This document shows positions 1 to 6,448 of a stretch of DNA of 10,085 nucleotides, piece after piece. The number at the start of each line of letters is the position of its first letter. Positions within the stretch are counted from its first letter, which is position 1. The DNA comes from DIGJ01 sp036658435. GTDB lineage: Bacteria > Bacillota > Clostridia > Lachnospirales > Lachnospiraceae. The position numbers were made by a program, and so were the translations under genes. The stretch is taken from contig JAVXEO010000072.1 of assembly GCA_036658435.1 (NCBI GenBank), positions 1 to 10,085 of the forward strand, written 5' to 3'. The notes beneath the pieces were generated by a model. The model saw only the letters and a program-made list of their open reading frames with translations. It made no database searches and was not told where the DNA came from.

Positions 1-1
1 G

Positions 2-400
2 CTACTCGTCCTCCTCCTCGCTTTCTGGAATAATCAACGTTGTTCCCGGTTTTAACCATATTTTTGTAGAAATATTAAAATTTAATAAATCTTCCAAATC
101 CACTCCATATTTTTCCAGAATATCTTCTAGTGTATCCTCTTCTTTTACTACATAGGAAAGAATGGCTCCTGAAATATTTAGAGGTAAATCCGGCATTGTA
201 ATAGGTCTATTAGGTCGTAGCGGTTTTTCTGCCATAACCGGAATACAAACTTCTGTGCCAACTCGGAGATTATATACATCTACATATGGATTTGCACGCA
301 TAAGAAGCGCAAGTGGAACATCATGTTCTCTGCTTATTTTATACAAGCTGTCATCTTCCCTTACGACATGTACTTTTCCTTCACAATATTCAAAATTCAT
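2..400 (-). CDS. Two-LysM-domain protein without export signal
   Basis: This is a complete 132-residue protein. Two LysM modules are visible, at about residues 9-55 (VHVVREDDSLYKISREHDV through VCIPV) and 81-125 (SYVVKEEDTLEDILEKYGV through TTLIIP). Each has the family pattern of a YxVxxxDTLxxI start, a central LLxxN and a closing xPGTxLxIP. A proline-rich linker (about 56-75) joins them, and the tail is acidic (ESEEEDE). LysM modules are known to bind N-acetylglucosamine glycans such as peptidoglycan or chitin. No signal peptide, membrane segment or catalytic domain is visible, so a spore-coat or other non-secretory role, as with SafA-like LysM proteins, is only an inference. The ATG at 400 is preceded by AGGA with an 8-nt spacer. 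The gene diverges from the large activase gene. The family call is firm and the function is unknown. Confidence 0.88.
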   Translation of the reverse strand: MNFEYCEGKVHVVREDDSLYKISREHDVPLALLMRANPYVDVYNLRVGTEVCIPVMAEKPLRPNRPITMPDLPLNISGAILSYVVKEEDTLEDILEKYGVDLEDLLNFNISTKIWLKPGTTLIIPESEEEDE

Positions 401-426
401 AAATAGTATCCTATACTTTTTCTATT

Positions 427-455
427 AGTATATTCACTTTTCACAAAAATGTTCC
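427..455 (-). promoter_or_regulatory. Possible promoter of the LysM gene
   Basis: On the minus strand a TATACT hexamer (427-432, 5 of 6 matches to TATAAT) lies 17 bp downstream of GGAACA (450-455, 3 of 6 matches to TTGACA). This would start transcription about 20 nt before the LysM start codon, leaving room for its AGGA ribosome site. The -35 match is weak, so the call rests mainly on the -10 and its position. Confidence 0.4.
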
Positions 456-463
456 ATTTAATA

Positions 464-476
464 TGAAAACTTTTCA
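464..476. promoter_or_regulatory. 13-bp palindrome between divergent promoters (candidate operator)
   Basis: TGAAAAcTTTTCA is a perfect 6-bp dyad around one central base. It sits 6 bp upstream of the -35 of the plus-strand promoter and 8 bp from the -35 proposed for the LysM gene. This is where a shared regulator could act. The dyad is made only of A/T runs capped by G/C, which arise easily by chance in such AT-rich DNA. Confidence 0.25.
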
Positions 477-482
477 AACTGC

Positions 483-511
483 TTGCACAACAAATTGAGG
501 TGTCGTATAAT
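483..511 (+). promoter_or_regulatory. Sigma-A-type promoter of the giant activase gene
   Basis: TTGCAC (483-488) is followed after exactly 17 bp by a perfect TATAAT (506-511). Transcription would begin near 518, giving a 5' leader of about 42 nt before the ATG at 560. This is the best consensus -10 on the plus strand ahead of the gene. The -35 keeps only the TTG core. Confidence 0.75.
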
Positions 512-529
512 ACAAAGGTATGTTCAAAT

Positions 530-567
530 AAAGGGGGTACAGCTTTTTGCTGAAAATTTATGAATAA
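530..567 (+). promoter_or_regulatory. Unusual translation initiation region: distant Shine-Dalgarno with hairpin and possible 6-codon leader
   Basis: The only strong ribosome site upstream of the giant gene is AAAGGGGG (530-537). It ends 22 nt before the ATG at 560, much farther than the usual 5-9 nt. The start cannot move upstream, because an in-frame TGA lies at 551-553, and LGIDIGSTT begins at residue 8, so it cannot move far downstream either. Between the two sites CAGC (540-543) can pair with GCTG (549-552) around a T5 loop, which would shorten the effective spacing to about 9 nt. Alternatively a TTG at 547, correctly spaced from the GGGGG, opens a six-codon frame (MLKIYE) whose TAA (565-567) overlaps the gene start, which would allow reinitiation. 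Confidence 0.5.
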
Positions 568-3500
568 AACTTATAATACGCTTGGCATTGATATCGGTTC
601 TACAACCGTAAAAATCGCCATACTTGATAAAGAAAATACCGTGTTGTTTTCCGATTACCAAAGACATTATGCCAACATTCAGGATACCTTAAGTACCATC
701 CTAAAACAGGCAGAAAAGCAATTGGGAAATATTGAATTTGCTCCTATGATTACTGGTTCCGGTGGTTTATCCATTGCAAAGTATTTAAACATTCCTTTTG
801 TTCAAGAAGTCGTTGCCGTTGCAACCTCTCTTGAGGATTATGCCCCTCAAACAGATGTAGCCATTGAGCTTGGTGGAGAAGATGCAAAAATCATCTATTT
901 TACCGGTGGAATTGATCAACGAATGAATGGAATTTGTGCCGGTGGTACCGGTTCTTTTATTGACCAGATGGCTACGCTGCTTAAAACCGATGCTGCTGGA
1001 TTAAATGAATATGCCAAAGACTATAAAGCAATTTATCCTATTGCAGCCCGCTGCGGAGTTTTCGCTAAATCTGATATTCAGCCTTTAATCAATGAAGGTG
1101 CCACAAAATCCGATTTATCCGCTTCTATTTTTCAAGCGGTTGTAAATCAGACCATCAGTGGTCTTGCCTGCGGAAAGCCAATCCGTGGCAATGTAGCTTT
1201 TTTAGGTGGCCCCCTTCACTTTTTAACGGAGTTAAAAGGAGCCTTCATTCGTACGTTAAAACTCCAAGGAGAGCAAATTATTGCACCGGCACACTCTCAC
1301 CTTTTTGCTGCTATTGGCTCCGCCATGAACTCAATTGGTGATGATGTAACCTGCATTGATGATTTAATAAATTTATTAGCTTCCAATATTCAAATAGAAA
1401 TGGAAGTTTCACGCATGGAACCGTTGTTTAAAAGTTCTGAGGAATATGATTCTTTCCTAAAAGAACATTCCATACACTCCGTTGTAAAGGATGATTTATC
1501 TAGCTATAAAGGCAATTGCTTTCTTGGTATTGATGCCGGTTCTACAACAACGAAAGCGGCTTTGGTTGGGGAGGACGGTTCTCTCCTTTATTCTTTTTAT
1601 AGCAATAATAATGGTAGTCCTTTAAAAACAGCCATAAAAGCAATTAAAGATATTTATGCACAGCTTCCGGATAATGCTACCATTGTGCGCTCCTGTTCTA
1701 CCGGATATGGTGAGGCTTTGATTCAATCGGCTCTTCTTCTAGATGAAGGAGAAGTAGAAACCGTTTCCCACTATCACGCTGCTGCTTTCTTTGAGCCGGA
1801 TGTTGATTGTATTTTGGATATTGGCGGTCAGGATATGAAATGCATTAAGATAAAAAATAAAACCGTAGACAGCGTTCAGTTAAATGAAGCTTGTTCTTCC
1901 GGTTGTGGTTCTTTTATTGAAACCTTTGCGAAATCTCTAAACTATGAAGTTGCTGATTTTGCAAAGATTGCATTGTTTGCCGAAAATCCAATTGATTTAG
2001 GATCCAGATGCACTGTTTTTATGAATTCAAAAGTAAAGCAGGCACAAAAAGAAGGGGCAAGTGTGGCTGACATTTCTGCAGGCCTTGCATACTCTGTAAT
2101 TAAAAATGCCCTTTTAAAGGTAATAAAGTTAACGGATCCAAAAGATTTAGGCAAAAAAATTGTTGTTCAAGGCGGTACTTTTTATAATGATGCTGTACTT
2201 CGAAGTTTTGAAAGAATATCCGGTTGTGAAGCCATTCGACCGGATATTGCCGGTATTATGGGTGCCTTTGGTGCAGCATTAATTGCCAGAAACCATTATG
2301 ATGCCTCTCTCCCTACTACCATGCTCTCCATAGAACAAATCAATGCCCTTCGCTTTGAAACTTCTATGGCCCACTGTAAAGGCTGTACAAACAGTTGCCT
2401 TTTGACGATAAACCGTTTTACCGGCGGACGCCAGTTTATTTCTGGCAATCGTTGTGAACGTGGTCTTGGAAAAGAAAAGAAAAATGAAAATATACCAAAT
2501 CTTTTTGATTATAAGAAAAAACGACTTTTTAGTTATGAACCATTAGAACTTGGAAAAGCCTATCGTGGGAAAATTGGGATTCCCCGTGTTCTTAATATTT
2601 ATGAAAATTATCCATTTTGGTATACCTTTTTTACAAATCTGGGATATTCTGTAATTTTATCCCCGGAATCCAATCATAAGATTTATGAACTTGGCATTGA
2701 ATCTATTCCAAGTGAGTCCGAATGTTACCCAGCAAAGCTGGTACATGGTCATATTATGTGGCTGCTTCATCAGGGACTTAACTATATTTTTTATCCATGC
2801 ATTCCCTATGAGCGTTTGGAAATTCCTCATGCCAACAACCACTATAACTGTCCTATCGTTACTTCTTATGGAGAAAATATTAAAAATAATATAGAGGAAC
2901 TGATTTCCAACAAGATTACATATCAGAATCCATTTTTATCCTTGGAATCTGAAGAAATTGCAACCACACGCCTTATTGAATTTTTTAAATCAGAAAATAG
3001 TATTCCTGAATCTGAGGTTCGAGCAGCTTGTCATGAGGCATGGATTGAAATGCAGCAGGCGCGAGAAGATATTGAAAAAAAGGGAGAAGAAACCATTGCT
3101 TTTCTTGAAGCAAATCATATGAAAGGCATTGTTCTCGCCGGACGTCCTTACCATGTTGACTCTGAAATCAACCATGGTATTCCCGAACTGATTACGTCTT
3201 ATGGTGTTGCCGTACTTACAGAAGACAGTGTCAGCCATCTTGGTTGTGTTGACCGTCCAACCATTGCTATGGACCAATGGATGTATCACTCCCGTCTTTA
3301 TAAGGCAGCTTCCTATGTTCGTACCAAGGACTGTCTGGAATTAATTCAGCTTAACTCCTTTGGATGTGGACTGGATGCCGTCACTACGGATCAAGTAAGT
3401 GATATTTTAGTAAAGTCGGGCAAAGTTTATACCGTATTAAAAATAGATGAAGTAAATAATTTAGGTGCTGCAAGAATTCGTATCCGTTCTCTTCTTTCTG

Positions 3501-4789
3501 CGGTTAAAGAACGGGATGCAAAACAGGTAACCTTTAAACCCAATACCGATACGGCACATCATAGAGTTGTATTTACTAAAAAAATGCGTAAAGAATACAC
3601 CATTCTCTGTCCCCAGATGTCACCTATTCATTTTGATATTTTACTGCCGGCTCTTTCTTCCTGTGGTTATCATCTTGAAGTTTTACCAGGTGATCATCGT
3701 TCTTCTGTAGATGTGGGTCTTAAATATGTAAACAACGATGCTTGTTTTCCTTCTCTGATTGTAGTTGGACAGATTATGGAAGCATTGCTTTCCGGTACTT
3801 ATGATTTAAATAAAACTGCCGTTATCATTTCTCAAACCGGAGGTGGCTGCCGTGCTACCAACTACATAGGATTTATTCGACGGGCCCTGGAAAAGGCTGG
3901 AATGCCACAAATACCGGTTATTTCATTAAGTGCCGGTGTGGAAACCAATCCGGGATTTAAGATTAGTGTAAACCTAATTAACCGTGCTGTTCAATCTTTG
4001 GTTTATGGAGATATTTTTATGAAAGTTCTCTATAAAACCAGGCCTTATGAAAAAGAACCAGGCTCAGCAAATGCTCTTCATGAAAAATGGAAGGAAAAAT
4101 GTATTCTGGATGTGCAAAAAGGAAATCTCCATACTTTCAAAAAAAATGTCCAGGAAATAATCAAAGACTTTGATTCTCTTCCTCTTTGTGATCTTAAAAA
4201 ACCTAAGGTGGGAATTGTAGGTGAAATTCTTGTTAAATTTCTTCCTGCTGCTAACAATCACATTGTTGATTTATTGGAATCGGAAGGGGCGGAAGCCGTT
4301 TGCCCTGATTTAATTGATTTTTTCATGTATTGTTGTTACAATACAAACTTTAAAGCAGAGTATCTTGGAAAGAGTAAAAAATCTGCAAAAATCAATAATT
4401 ACGTGATTCGCTTCCTTGATTTATATCGAAAGAATGCAAAAAAAGCCCTTGAAGAAAGTAAACGCTTTGAACCACCTGTACCCATATCAAAGTTAGCCGA
4501 ATATGCCAGCCCCTTGGTATCCTGTGGTAACCAAACCGGAGAAGGCTGGTTCTTAACCGGTGAAATGATAGAGCTGATACATTCCGGTGTTGCAAATATT
4601 GTTTGTGTACAACCATTTGGATGTCTTCCAAATCATGTGGTTGGAAAAGGCGTCATCAAGGAACTTCGAAGAGAATTTCCGACTTCCAACATTGTTGCCA
4701 TTGACTACGATCCCGGTGCCAGTGAAGTAAATCAGTTAAATCGTATTAAATTAATGCTCTCTACCGCTGGAAAAAATTTAAAAAAATAA
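560..4789 (+). CDS. Giant fused acyl-CoA dehydratase activase / 2-hydroxyacyl-CoA dehydratase-like Fe-S protein
   Basis: This 1409-residue protein joins two ASKHA-fold activase ATPase domains (BadF/BadG/BcrA/BcrD family), a DUF2229-type region and an HgdB-like dehydratase/reductase domain. ATPase 1 (about 7-260) has LGIDIGSTT, GGED (105-108), C126 in ICAGGTGSF and C165 in ARCGVFAKS. ATPase 2 (about 321-577) has LGIDAGSTT, GGQD (422-425), C445 in EACSSGCGSF and C484 in SRCTVF. A cysteine cluster follows (C606, C609, C613, C632), then a DUF2229-like part (about 670-890, C722, C747) and an HgdB-like part (about 1013-1400, C1062, C1097 in QTGGGCRATNY, C1355 in QPFGCLPNH). In related systems such as HgdC with HgdAB, an ATP-driven [4Fe-4S] activator injects low-potential electrons into the dehydratase. 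Here both roles are on one chain. The size matches clostridial proteins of this architecture, whose substrate is not established. No membrane segment is seen, so it is presumably cytoplasmic. It is probably monocistronic. Confidence 0.92.
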   Translation: MNKTYNTLGIDIGSTTVKIAILDKENTVLFSDYQRHYANIQDTLSTILKQAEKQLGNIEFAPMITGSGGLSIAKYLNIPFVQEVVAVATSLEDYAPQTDVAIELGGEDAKIIYFTGGIDQRMNGICAGGTGSFIDQMATLLKTDAAGLNEYAKDYKAIYPIAARCGVFAKSDIQPLINEGATKSDLSASIFQAVVNQTISGLACGKPIRGNVAFLGGPLHFLTELKGAFIRTLKLQGEQIIAPAHSHLFAAIGSAMNSIGDDVTCIDDLINLLASNIQIEMEVSRMEPLFKSSEEYDSFLKEHSIHSVVKDDLSSYKGNCFLGIDAGSTTTKAALVGEDGSLLYSFYSNNNGSPLKTAIKAIKDIYAQLPDNATIVRSCSTGYGEALIQSALLLDEGEVETVSHYHAAAFFEPDVDCILDIGGQDMKCIKIKNKTVDSVQLNEACSSGCGSFIETFAKSLNYEVADFAKIALFAENPIDLGSRCTVFMNSKVKQAQKEGASVADISAGLAYSVIKNALLKVIKLTDPKDLGKKIVVQGGTFYNDAVLRSFERISGCEAIRPDIAGIMGAFGAALIARNHYDASLPTTMLSIEQINALRFETSMAHCKGCTNSCLLTINRFTGGRQFISGNRCERGLGKEKKNENIPNLFDYKKKRLFSYEPLELGKAYRGKIGIPRVLNIYENYPFWYTFFTNLGYSVILSPESNHKIYELGIESIPSESECYPAKLVHGHIMWLLHQGLNYIFYPCIPYERLEIPHANNHYNCPIVTSYGENIKNNIEELISNKITYQNPFLSLESEEIATTRLIEFFKSENSIPESEVRAACHEAWIEMQQAREDIEKKGEETIAFLEANHMKGIVLAGRPYHVDSEINHGIPELITSYGVAVLTEDSVSHLGCVDRPTIAMDQWMYHSRLYKAASYVRTKDCLELIQLNSFGCGLDAVTTDQVSDILVKSGKVYTVLKIDEVNNLGAARIRIRSLLSAVKERDAKQVTFKPNTDTAHHRVVFTKKMRKEYTILCPQMSPIHFDILLPALSSCGYHLEVLPGDHRSSVDVGLKYVNNDACFPSLIVVGQIMEALLSGTYDLNKTAVIISQTGGGCRATNYIGFIRRALEKAGMPQIPVISLSAGVETNPGFKISVNLINRAVQSLVYGDIFMKVLYKTRPYEKEPGSANALHEKWKEKCILDVQKGNLHTFKKNVQEIIKDFDSLPLCDLKKPKVGIVGEILVKFLPAANNHIVDLLESEGAEAVCPDLIDFFMYCCYNTNFKAEYLGKSKKSAKINNYVIRFLDLYRKNAKKALEESKRFEPPVPISKLAEYASPLVSCGNQTGEGWFLTGEMIELIHSGVANIVCVQPFGCLPNHVVGKGVIKELRREFPTSNIVAIDYDPGASEVNQLNRIKLMLSTAGKNLKK

Positions 4790-4802
4790 TAGAAATGGAT
4801 AA

Positions 4803-4868
4803 AGAGTCTGCTTTGCAGACTCTCGCGCCAAAGCATGTTCCTTAGCGCGGCGTGCGCACCCACAGCGG
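4803..4868. repeat. GC-rich structured intergenic element (candidate dispersed repeat)
   Basis: Starting 13 bp after the activase stop codon, the composition turns strongly GC-rich, unlike the other intergenic DNA here. It holds a 9-bp perfect stem (4803-4811 with 4815-4823, AGAGTCTGC/GCAGACTCT, TTT loop). A second stem pairs CGCGC (4824-4828) with GCGCG (4845-4849), and GTGCGCAC (4852-4859) is a palindrome. No T run follows either stem, so they are not terminators. Compact stacked hairpins of foreign composition in an intergenic gap suggest a dispersed repeat or a structured RNA. Only one copy lies in this window, so repeat status is inferred. Confidence 0.45.
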
Positions 4869-4869
4869 A

Positions 4870-4913
4870 GCGTTTTAATGTAATAGGAGCACTTTCCTAT
4901 TACATTAAAACGC
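4870..4913. repeat. Perfect 19-bp inverted repeat (large hairpin)
   Basis: The arms 4870-4888 (GCGTTTTAATGTAATAGGA) and 4895-4913 are exact reverse complements around a 6-nt loop (GCACTT). The stem is A/T-rich inside and GC-capped at its base, and no T run follows on either strand, so by itself it is not a classical terminator. It touches the GC-rich element on its left. Its last two bases (4912-4913) are also the first two of the next hairpin's stem. It may act as an mRNA 3'-end stabiliser or be part of the repeat element. Confidence 0.8.
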
Positions 4914-4957
4914 GTTCTTCTTTCGATGACTACCCTTCGAAGGAAGAACGCTTTTTT
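4912..4957 (+). terminator. Intrinsic terminator of the activase gene, between convergent genes
   Basis: The left arm 4912-4926 (GCGTTCTTC then TTTCGA) pairs with 4937-4951 (TCGAAGGAAGAACGC). The stem is 15 bp with one G-U pair and a 10-nt loop, followed by T6 at 4952-4957. It ends about 15 bp short of the ung stop codon on the other strand. For the ung transcript the same stem is followed only by GTTTTAATG, so termination in that direction would be weaker. Confidence 0.9.
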
Positions 4958-4971
4958 ATACTAGTTCTGCT

Positions 4972-5652
4972 TTATTCGATATTTTCTATTTGCCAGTCAA
5001 TGGGATCTATTCCATTTTGAATAAGAAATTCATTGGTCTGACTAAAATGATGACATCCAAAAAATCCCCTGTACGCAGATAGTGGACTAGGATGTGGTGC
5101 CTTAAGTATAAAATGTTTTGAGTTTGTAAGCATAGGTATTTTATTTTGAGCCGGTCTTCCCCAAAGTAAATATACAATGGGACGATCCTGCGCATTGACA
5201 GCCTGTATTACTGCATCGGTAAAGGTTTCCCATCCATGACCCTGGTGAGAATTTGCCTGATGTGCCCTTACTGTTAAAACCGTGTTGAGCATCAGTACTC
5301 CCTGTTCTGCCCACTTCTTAAGATATCCATTATTAGGAATGCTGCATCCACAGTCTTCCTTCAGTTCTTTATAAATATTTTGCAAAGAAGGCGGAATTTC
5401 TTTTTGTTCCGGCAATACAGAAAAGCTAAGTCCATGTGCCTGATTTTCATTATGGTAAGGATCTTGTCCAAGAATCATTACCTTTATTTTGCTTAAGGGT
5501 GTAAAATGAAAGGCATTAAAAATGTCCTCTGCAGGTGGATAAACCGTAGAGGATGCATATTCACTTTTTACATATTGATACAGTTCTTTGTAATATGGTT
5601 TTTTAAATTCTTCACCAATACAATTTAACCAGTCGTTTTCGATTGCTCCCAT
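4972..5652 (-). CDS. ung: Uracil-DNA glycosylase (family 1)
   Basis: This enzyme removes uracil from DNA, arising by cytosine deamination or dUTP incorporation, as the first step of base-excision repair. The 226-residue length is typical. The water-activating loop GQDPYH (62-67, with D64), the uracil-binding pocket with F77 in GLSFSV and N123 in MLNTVLTVR, and the DNA-intercalation motif HPSPLS (H187, L191) are all present. These fall at the same numbers as the key residues of the E. coli enzyme. The ATG at 5652 follows hisF by 11 bp. Its ribosome site (AGGA, 5660-5663, 7-nt spacer) lies in TAAAGGATG, whose TAA is the hisF stop, which suggests translational coupling. It is the last gene of the minus-strand cluster and looks intact. 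Confidence 0.98.
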   Translation of the reverse strand: MGAIENDWLNCIGEEFKKPYYKELYQYVKSEYASSTVYPPAEDIFNAFHFTPLSKIKVMILGQDPYHNENQAHGLSFSVLPEQKEIPPSLQNIYKELKEDCGCSIPNNGYLKKWAEQGVLMLNTVLTVRAHQANSHQGHGWETFTDAVIQAVNAQDRPIVYLLWGRPAQNKIPMLTNSKHFILKAPHPSPLSAYRGFFGCHHFSQTNEFLIQNGIDPIDWQIENIE

Positions 5653-5663
5653 TTTTTCATCCT

Positions 5664-6425
5664 TTACCTTCGTACACTTATATTTTTACTATATAAATAA
5701 TTCTTTAATTCCATAATCTCCATTTCTTTATAATGAAATAAAGAAGCGGCCAAAACAGCGTCTGCTTTTCCTTCTGTAAGCACCTCATAAAAGTGTTCCT
5801 TCTTACCGGCTCCACCGGATGCAATAACCGGAATTGAAACATTTTCAGATATCAGCTTGGTTAAAGGAATATCATACCCGTTTTTTGTTCCATCACAGTC
5901 CATGCTGGTAAGTAAAATCTCACCGGCCCCTAGTTCTGTCGCTTTCATTGCCCATTCTACTGCATCAATACCCATATCTTCCCTGCCACCATTTTTATAT
6001 ATATTCCATCCAGACCCATCTTTCCTGCGTTTTGCATCAATTGCCACAACCACACATTGATTTCCGAATTTATCTGCTGCTTCAGCTATTAGGTTCGGAT
6101 TTAAAATTGCCGCTGTGTTGATTGCAATTTTGTCCGCTCCCTCACGCAAAATAACCTTAAAATCCTCCACGCTTCGTATTCCTCCTCCTACCGTGAAAGG
6201 AATAAATATGGTTTCTGCAACGCGTCTTACCATGTCTAGTTTAATCTCTCTGGCATCGGAAGATGCTGAAATATCTAAAAATACAAGTTCGTCCGCTCCG
6301 GCTTCGTCATAGGCCGCCGCTATTTGTACTGGATCTCCTGCATCTTTTAAATTCGTAAAATTAACACCTTTTACCACTCTTCCATTGTGTACATCCAAAC
6401 AAGGGATGACTCTTTTCGTAAACAT
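5664..6425 (-). CDS. hisF: Imidazole glycerol phosphate synthase, cyclase subunit
   Basis: HisF uses ammonia channelled from HisH to convert PRFAR into imidazole glycerol phosphate and AICAR, linking histidine and purine synthesis in the cytoplasm. The 253-residue protein is full length and shows the (beta/alpha)8-barrel signatures: KRVIPCLDVHNGRVVKG with catalytic D11, the phosphate-binding FTVGGGIRSVED (78-88), VVVAIDAKR with catalytic D130, LLTSMDCDGTKNGYD (171-185) and VIASGGAGK (200-208). A near-perfect Shine-Dalgarno site (AAGGAGG, 6433-6439) lies 7 nt before the ATG. The gene starts 23 bp after hisH ends, as expected for partners made in equal amounts. No other histidine gene is in the window. 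Confidence 0.98.
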   Translation of the reverse strand: MFTKRVIPCLDVHNGRVVKGVNFTNLKDAGDPVQIAAAYDEAGADELVFLDISASSDAREIKLDMVRRVAETIFIPFTVGGGIRSVEDFKVILREGADKIAINTAAILNPNLIAEAADKFGNQCVVVAIDAKRRKDGSGWNIYKNGGREDMGIDAVEWAMKATELGAGEILLTSMDCDGTKNGYDIPLTKLISENVSIPVIASGGAGKKEHFYEVLTEGKADAVLAASLFHYKEMEIMELKNYLYSKNISVRR

Positions 6426-6448
6426 AGTTCTTCCTCCTTGTCATCCTT

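Noticed and set aside
162..428. An 88-codon plus-strand frame opposite the LysM gene
   Set aside because: The LysM frame on the other strand has clear domain motifs and a ribosome site, while this one has neither.
560..4789. Frameshift or assembly fusion of separate activase and dehydratase genes
   Set aside because: The reading frame is continuous with linkers between domains and no leftover start or ribosome site at the junctions, and this domain order is known from other anaerobic Firmicutes.
4803..4823. The 9-bp hairpin just after the activase gene as its terminator
   Set aside because: It is followed by TCGCGCC rather than a T run. The hairpin ending at 4951 with T6 fits far better.
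4801..4971. An insertion sequence or attachment site in the structured gap
   Set aside because: No transposase or integrase remnant, no target duplication and no tRNA end is visible. Only short stems are present.
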